Assembly (NCBI GenBank): GCA_052034135.1
Contig: JBPOJC010000092.1
Coordinates: 1-10,504 of the forward strand
DNA from: JAGPKI01 sp052034135
GTDB taxonomy: Bacteria; Caldisericota; Caldisericia; UBA6126; JAGPKI01
Direction: 5' to 3'
Length of the DNA stretch: 10,504 bases
Part shown: piece by piece, positions 8,801-10,504 of the stretch
Layout: each line of letters opens with the position of its first letter
Position numbering within the stretch: position 1 is the stretch's first letter
Notes under the pieces: generated by a model
What the model was told of the DNA's origin: nothing
Databases searched by the model: none
Seen by the model: the letters and a program-made list of their open reading frames with translations, nothing else
Translations under genes and position numbers: made by a program

Positions 8801-8982
8801 CAAAACTTGCTCCAGATATTCAAAAATTAATGGAAAAAGAGATACCAGATATGCCAGATTCAATGAAAGAAATGATGCCTAAAATGCTTCCAGATATACT
8901 TTCTAAAGTTATGAAGGGGGCTCTTACAGATGTAGCTCCTGAAATTGCAAGTAATTTTAAAACATTCTTAATGAATAGTTAA
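5896..8982 (+). CDS. FAD-linked oxidase fused to 4Fe-4S and two CCG domains, with a Met-rich tail
   Basis: A 1028-residue flavin/iron-sulfur oxidoreductase, a fused relative of GlcD plus GlcF or of D-lactate dehydrogenases; it probably oxidises a 2-hydroxyacid. FAD-binding domain: about 45-225, with PRGNATSG at 79-86 and PGATVGGWIGEGGSGIG at 147-163. FAD-oxidase C-terminal domain: to about 466, ending YDPKNLLNPGKL. Ferredoxin motifs: Cys516/519/522/526 and Cys567/570/573/577. First CCG domain: Cys649, CCG at 682-684 (32 residues between) and Cys719/722. Second CCG domain: Cys776, CCG at 812-814 (35 between) and Cys849/852. Such CCG pairs bind a cluster in HdrB, HdrD and GlcF-type proteins. 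From about residue 890 a Met/Pro-rich amphipathic tail follows, with about 22 Met in 134 residues. AGGAGA at 5882-5887 supports the start. There is no signal peptide, so it is cytosolic or peripheral to the membrane. Lactate, glycolate or another 2-hydroxyacid are all possible substrates. Confidence 0.88.
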   Translation: MTKLTSEAKKELIDRFGDGEFVNFEEAERVIYSHDMGSLPQIVDRMIDTVPQAVVRVRDIEDLKFIINFSHRFNIPLTPRGNATSGYGDAMPFGKGIALDFMYMRKVINLSEDELTVEVEPGMVFWNLEKYLNNKGYSLRVYPSSAPGATVGGWIGEGGSGIGSYKYGYFRDNILEIEAVLPDGSVRVFSGDDVDLIYSAQGTTGLISRVKIKIKKNIPLTHLLLRFNKSEDLSAYLFEISQKELNIYHANCFIGESLERRIKVIKESKGQKFPIFADAEVVKNLDLDSIEVINNGAYLLLSVEGETINQEILDIAEKKGGSKESDLLAKFLWGERFYPMREKRLGPSLIPAEAVISIEALPKVCKEVRETIESVSLEGNSVGKNEVVMLGFALHDERTFAFSFDYVKSLVMMDIIEKYGGRLYSVGIFFTDKADKIKGKEKMEKLRKFKAEYDPKNLLNPGKLFPSKYVPTLLKVALKAGKGSRTLAGLTSNFLSKTPKTSKKLASDIVYEAFACAQCGYCKVVCSEYMGKGWESSAPRGKFYFLREYARGKKNFSKYLSNNFLLCTTCKRCNTVCQVNIPIQEKWDDMRGYLIQDKGFPTFPAFEMMAGSYEQARNIWTGRISERDKWLPNDIEVDLNEPLDYWAGCTASYVENDISINSVRVLESGGVKFNYLGNEESCCGIPFMMAGRWDLFEKVVKYNVKKFKERGIKQIVTSCPGCWVSLTHYYNLWTKKLNLNYDVKVFHITQVADKLVRDGRLKFNPINETVTYHDPCHIGRHGGIYDEPRNILNNIPGTKLVEMEHNREDGLCCGSVLTRVGEPKISDKIADVRLNEAKTAGAEKIITNCPCCEFQFRVAGKSLNNEVEVQDIATYIVRALGYKDSPDPVPQIHYMWGVFAKAIQMMSSQGIVNMMNEMFPEMVEAMPPLFRGMTHSVMNMPKTVRKPFAAMFKVLLPSLMPLLLPGMLPKLAPDIQKLMEKEIPDMPDSMKEMMPKMLPDILSKVMKGALTDVAPEIASNFKTFLMNS

Positions 8983-9007
8983 AATATTCAAGACAATAAT
9001 TTAAATA

Positions 9008-9022
9008 TTTTGTTATATACTA
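9008..9022 (+). promoter_or_regulatory. Promoter core for a leaderless transcript
   Basis: TTTTGTTATATACTA contains TATACT at 9016-9021. Read with TG at 9011-9012 it can also be an extended -10 (TG, one base, TATATA at 9014-9019). The ATG at 9029 begins seven bases after TATACT, which is where transcription would be expected to start. No Shine-Dalgarno sequence precedes the ATG. The same 15 bases occur on the minus strand at 56-70. The -35 is poor (GACAAT at 8992-8997, 18-base spacer). Confidence 0.55.
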
Positions 9023-9028
9023 AAATAT

Positions 9029-10024
9029 ATGGGAAAGACTATTGTATTTCTAAATAAACTTAACGAGTACTGGTTAGAAAAAATAGAAGAATTGAAGGGT
9101 GAGTTTTTAGATTCAACATTTATTACATATAAAGACACCGAAAACTTAAGAAGTCTAATTCCCCAGGCAAATGGCGTAGTTATTGGAGATATTAGCAATG
9201 AAGAGGTTGAAAATGCAAAGAACCTGGAGATAATCTTTGGACCGTGGACAGGAATTGACTTTTTAAAAAAGGATACATTAAAGAAGAGGGGAATAGTTCT
9301 TGCAAATACTCATGGAAACTCAAAAGCTGTTGCAGAGCATGCTGTAGCGTTGAGCCTTGCATTGTTGGGAAGAATTGTTGAATATCATAATGACCTTGAG
9401 ATAGGATTATGGCATGGGTTTACAAAGGGCTCTCCAAAAGAAGATTTGTGGGTATCATTAATGGGAAAGAATTGTGGCATTTTAGGATTGGGGAATATTG
9501 GTTTACAGTTAGCTAAAATACTCAAAAATGGCTTTAATTGTCATATTATCGGTTTTAAGAAGCATCCTACAAAAGAAGAGTATGAATTTGTTGATGAAAT
9601 AAATTTTGATTTATCAGAGGTCGTACAGAAAAGCGATATTATATTTAATGTTCTACCATTAACAAAAGAGACAGTAAATTTATTAAACTGGGAACTGTTA
9701 TCGCAGATGAAAGGAAAGTTCTTGATAAGTGTAGGAAGGGCTCTTATAATTGATGAATATGCTCTTTATAGAGCCATAAAAGAAGGTATATTAGCAGGTG
9801 CTGCAATAGATGTATGGTATAATTACCCTAAAAGCAAAGATGAAGTTGCTCTTCCTTCGGTTTATCCAATACATACATTTAAGAATGTTGTTATATCCCC
9901 TCATGTTGGAGGCTTTACAGTAGAAGGGCAAATATCTATGATAGATGAGACAATAGAAAACATTAAAAGTTATCTAACAGTCGGAACTCCACTTAGTAAG
10001 GTTGATTTAGACCTCGAATATTAA
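9029..10024 (+). CDS. D-isomer-specific 2-hydroxyacid dehydrogenase
   Basis: A 331-residue cytosolic NAD(P)-dependent dehydrogenase of the SerA/glyoxylate reductase/D-lactate dehydrogenase superfamily, which reduces 2-oxoacids to D-2-hydroxyacids or the reverse. The catalytic domain comes first, with GPWTGID at 71-77. The Rossmann loop is GLGNIG at 153-158. Arg237 in SVGRALIIDE matches the substrate-binding Arg, and His292 in SPHVGG is the catalytic His. In the segment that normally ends in Glu-Pro, this protein has DVWYNYP (261-267), with Tyr266 where the catalytic Glu is expected. I believe other superfamily members share this pattern, but I cannot verify it here. The start at 9029 is supported by a family-like N-terminus, an in-frame TAA at 9002 and no alternative upstream start. 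There is no ribosome-binding site, so translation is probably leaderless. The gene follows the FAD/Fe-S gene by 46 bases. The substrate cannot be named. Confidence 0.88.
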   Translation: MGKTIVFLNKLNEYWLEKIEELKGEFLDSTFITYKDTENLRSLIPQANGVVIGDISNEEVENAKNLEIIFGPWTGIDFLKKDTLKKRGIVLANTHGNSKAVAEHAVALSLALLGRIVEYHNDLEIGLWHGFTKGSPKEDLWVSLMGKNCGILGLGNIGLQLAKILKNGFNCHIIGFKKHPTKEEYEFVDEINFDLSEVVQKSDIIFNVLPLTKETVNLLNWELLSQMKGKFLISVGRALIIDEYALYRAIKEGILAGAAIDVWYNYPKSKDEVALPSVYPIHTFKNVVISPHVGGFTVEGQISMIDETIENIKSYLTVGTPLSKVDLDLEY

Positions 10025-10056
10025 TTTAGGCTTTGCTCCCAATCGCGGTACAAACT

Positions 10057-10104
10057 GTCATTCTGAAAGTGCGGCATTGTCGCACTCGTCACGAGGGAAT
10101 CTTC
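10057..10104 (+). repeat. Interspersed repeat copy A with hairpin
   Basis: The unit begins GTCATTCTGA (10057-10066) and ends GGGAATCTTC. Between these is a hairpin with arms AGTGCG (10068-10073) and CGCACT (10081-10086). The inner G-T and C-G pairs extend the stem to eight pairs and leave an ATT loop. CTCG/CGAG (10085-10095) forms a smaller overlapping hairpin. Confidence 0.6.
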
Positions 10105-10118
10105 ATGTCTTGTCCTTC

Positions 10119-10164
10119 GTCATTCCGAAGTGCGGTATTATCGCACTTGTACTGATGAATCTCC
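10119..10164 (+). repeat. Interspersed repeat copy B with hairpin
   Basis: The unit begins GTCATTCCGA (10119-10128) and ends GAATCTCC. The hairpin has arms AAGTGCG (10128-10134) and CGCACTT (10142-10148). Inner G-T and T-A pairs make nine pairs and leave an ATT loop. Compared with copy A, the inner C-G pair has become T-A, so pairing is kept although both bases changed. Confidence 0.6.
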
Positions 10165-10177
10165 TCACCCCTTCAAG

Positions 10178-10205
10178 GTCTTTCTGAGCGAAGCGAAGAA
10201 TCTCC
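10178..10205 (+). repeat. Interspersed repeat copy C, short form
   Basis: The unit runs GTCTTTCTGA (10178-10187), then GCGAAGC (10188-10194), then GAAGAATCTCC. The flanks match copies A and B, but the middle hairpin is replaced by GCGAAGC, which can fold as a two-pair mini-hairpin with a GAA loop. This is the common bacterial form of the repeat. Confidence 0.55.
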
Positions 10206-10228
10206 TTATTTAATCTTTTCATCATTGT

Positions 10229-10258
10229 AGAACAGACATTCCTGTCTGTTCTTTTCTT
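10229..10258 (+). terminator. Intrinsic terminator downstream of the hydroxyacid dehydrogenase
   Basis: A perfect ten-pair stem is formed by AGAACAGACA (10229-10238) and TGTCTGTTCT (10243-10252) with a TTCC loop, followed by a T-rich tract (TTTTCTTTTTATT from about 10250). The T-tract lies only on the plus-strand side, so it ends rightward transcription, about 205 bases after the dehydrogenase stop. The stem may itself belong to a dispersed repeat. Confidence 0.6.
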
Positions 10259-10300
10259 TTTATTCATATCTGAGTTTGATGCACACAAGGAAGTAAAAAG

Positions 10301-10343
10301 ATGAGATCCTTCGGTCGTTAAGGAGACACTCCCTCAGGATGAC
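10301..10343 (-). repeat. Interspersed repeat copy D, inverted
   Basis: Read on the minus strand it starts GTCATCCTGAGGGAG and ends GAAGGATCTCAT, the same framework as copies A-C but in the opposite orientation. Its central hairpin is GGAG-TGT-CTCC. Confidence 0.55.
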
Positions 10344-10353
10344 GGGGTAGAAG

Positions 10354-10405
10354 GTCATCCCCGAAAGTCTGCCAACTGTCATCCCCGAAATCTTTTATCG
10401 GGGAT
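10354..10405 (+). repeat. Two direct copies of a GTCATCCCCGAAA repeat, the second with a hairpin
   Basis: GTCATCCCCGAAA occurs at 10354-10366 and again at 10378-10390, exactly 24 bases apart. The second copy continues into an eight-pair hairpin, ATCCCCGA (10381-10388) with TCGGGGAT (10398-10405) and a nine-base loop. The first copy lacks the closing arm and seems truncated. Confidence 0.6.
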
Positions 10406-10444
10406 CCATTTCTTTTCTCTAAAAATAACTAAAATTTCGTTCCC

Positions 10445-10475
10445 TTGACAAACAATTTTTATCCATTAACATTAT
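10445..10475 (+). promoter_or_regulatory. Possible promoter for a gene to the right
   Basis: A perfect TTGACA (10445-10450) lies downstream of the repeat cluster. The only -10 candidate is CATTAT (10470-10475), with four of six consensus bases and a long 19-base spacer. The window ends before any start codon, so the call rests mainly on the -35. Confidence 0.35.
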
Positions 10476-10504
10476 ATTTGAAGACTAATTGAATACTCTT
10501 GCTT

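Larger units (their letters stand above)
10025..10504. other. Gene-free tail filled with interspersed repeats
   Basis: These 480 bases contain no convincing coding region. The longest minus-strand frame (10103-10288) runs across repeat hairpins and a terminator and has no family resemblance. The stretch has visibly higher G+C than the neighbouring spacers. It holds four units of one GTCATTCTGA...GAATCTC-type repeat family, two units of a GTCATCCCCGAAA family, an intrinsic terminator and a possible promoter. These are listed separately. Confidence 0.7.

Noticed and set aside
8981..9011. Inverted repeat AAAATATT/AATATTTT after the FAD/Fe-S gene as a terminator
   Set aside because: The stem is A/T only with a 15-base loop and overlaps the promoter of the next gene; expected by chance in such sequence.
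10103..10288. Minus-strand 61-codon frame in the repeat region
   Set aside because: It is made from repeat hairpins and the terminator read backwards; no ribosome site and no protein-like character.
10057..10405. CRISPR array
   Set aside because: The repeats are imperfect, unevenly spaced and in both orientations, with no uniform spacers or cas genes.

Overview
The window is AT-rich (roughly one third G+C by eye). Most of its genes have AAGGAG-type Shine-Dalgarno sites, so it is bacterial. The protein set fits an anaerobic or fermentative, possibly thermophilic bacterium: an iron-dependent alcohol dehydrogenase, a FAD/Fe-S/CCG oxidoreductase, a D-2-hydroxyacid dehydrogenase and two ion transporters. 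The intergenic repeats of the GTCATTCTGA...GAATCTC type occur in several AT-rich anaerobic and candidate-phylum lineages. I cannot fix the phylum from sequence alone; a Caldisericum-like or Thermotogota-like organism is only a guess. No phage, transposase, CRISPR, rRNA or tRNA gene was seen.

Layout. Positions 1-83 hold a small divergent promoter region. It has a symmetric pair of -10 elements and a Shine-Dalgarno site for a minus-strand gene that lies left of the window. A headless plus-strand reading frame (84-521) with a PQQ/WD-type beta-propeller motif follows and ends six bases before a convergent minus-strand operon. That operon runs from about 4142 down to 528: an Fe-dependent alcohol dehydrogenase (butanol dehydrogenase/YqhD type), then a P-type cation ATPase 15 bases later. 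A 105-base AT-rich divergent spacer separates it from a plus-strand pair: a PII-like signalling protein and a CPA-type cation/proton antiporter, 10 bases apart. Next is a 1028-residue FAD-linked oxidase fused to two 4Fe-4S motifs, two CCG cysteine domains and a Met/Pro-rich tail (5896-8982). A D-2-hydroxyacid dehydrogenase (9029-10024) follows, whose mRNA looks leaderless.

The last 480 bases carry no gene. They hold a cluster of short interspersed repeats: three on the plus strand, one inverted, and two of a second family. They also hold a strong intrinsic terminator and a possible promoter for a gene to the right.

How the genes may work together (inference). The two enzymes at the right, a flavin/Fe-S hydroxyacid oxidase and an NAD(P)-dependent hydroxyacid dehydrogenase, could handle the same 2-hydroxyacid/2-oxoacid pair with different electron carriers. 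The PII-like protein probably gates the antiporter in response to a nucleotide or metabolite. The ATPase and antiporter together suggest ion homeostasis. The most interesting items are the PII-like/antiporter pair, the Met-rich tail of the FAD/Fe-S fusion, a promoter core (15 identical bases) used both for a symmetric divergent promoter and for a leaderless gene, and two repeat hairpins that differ by a compensatory base-pair change.
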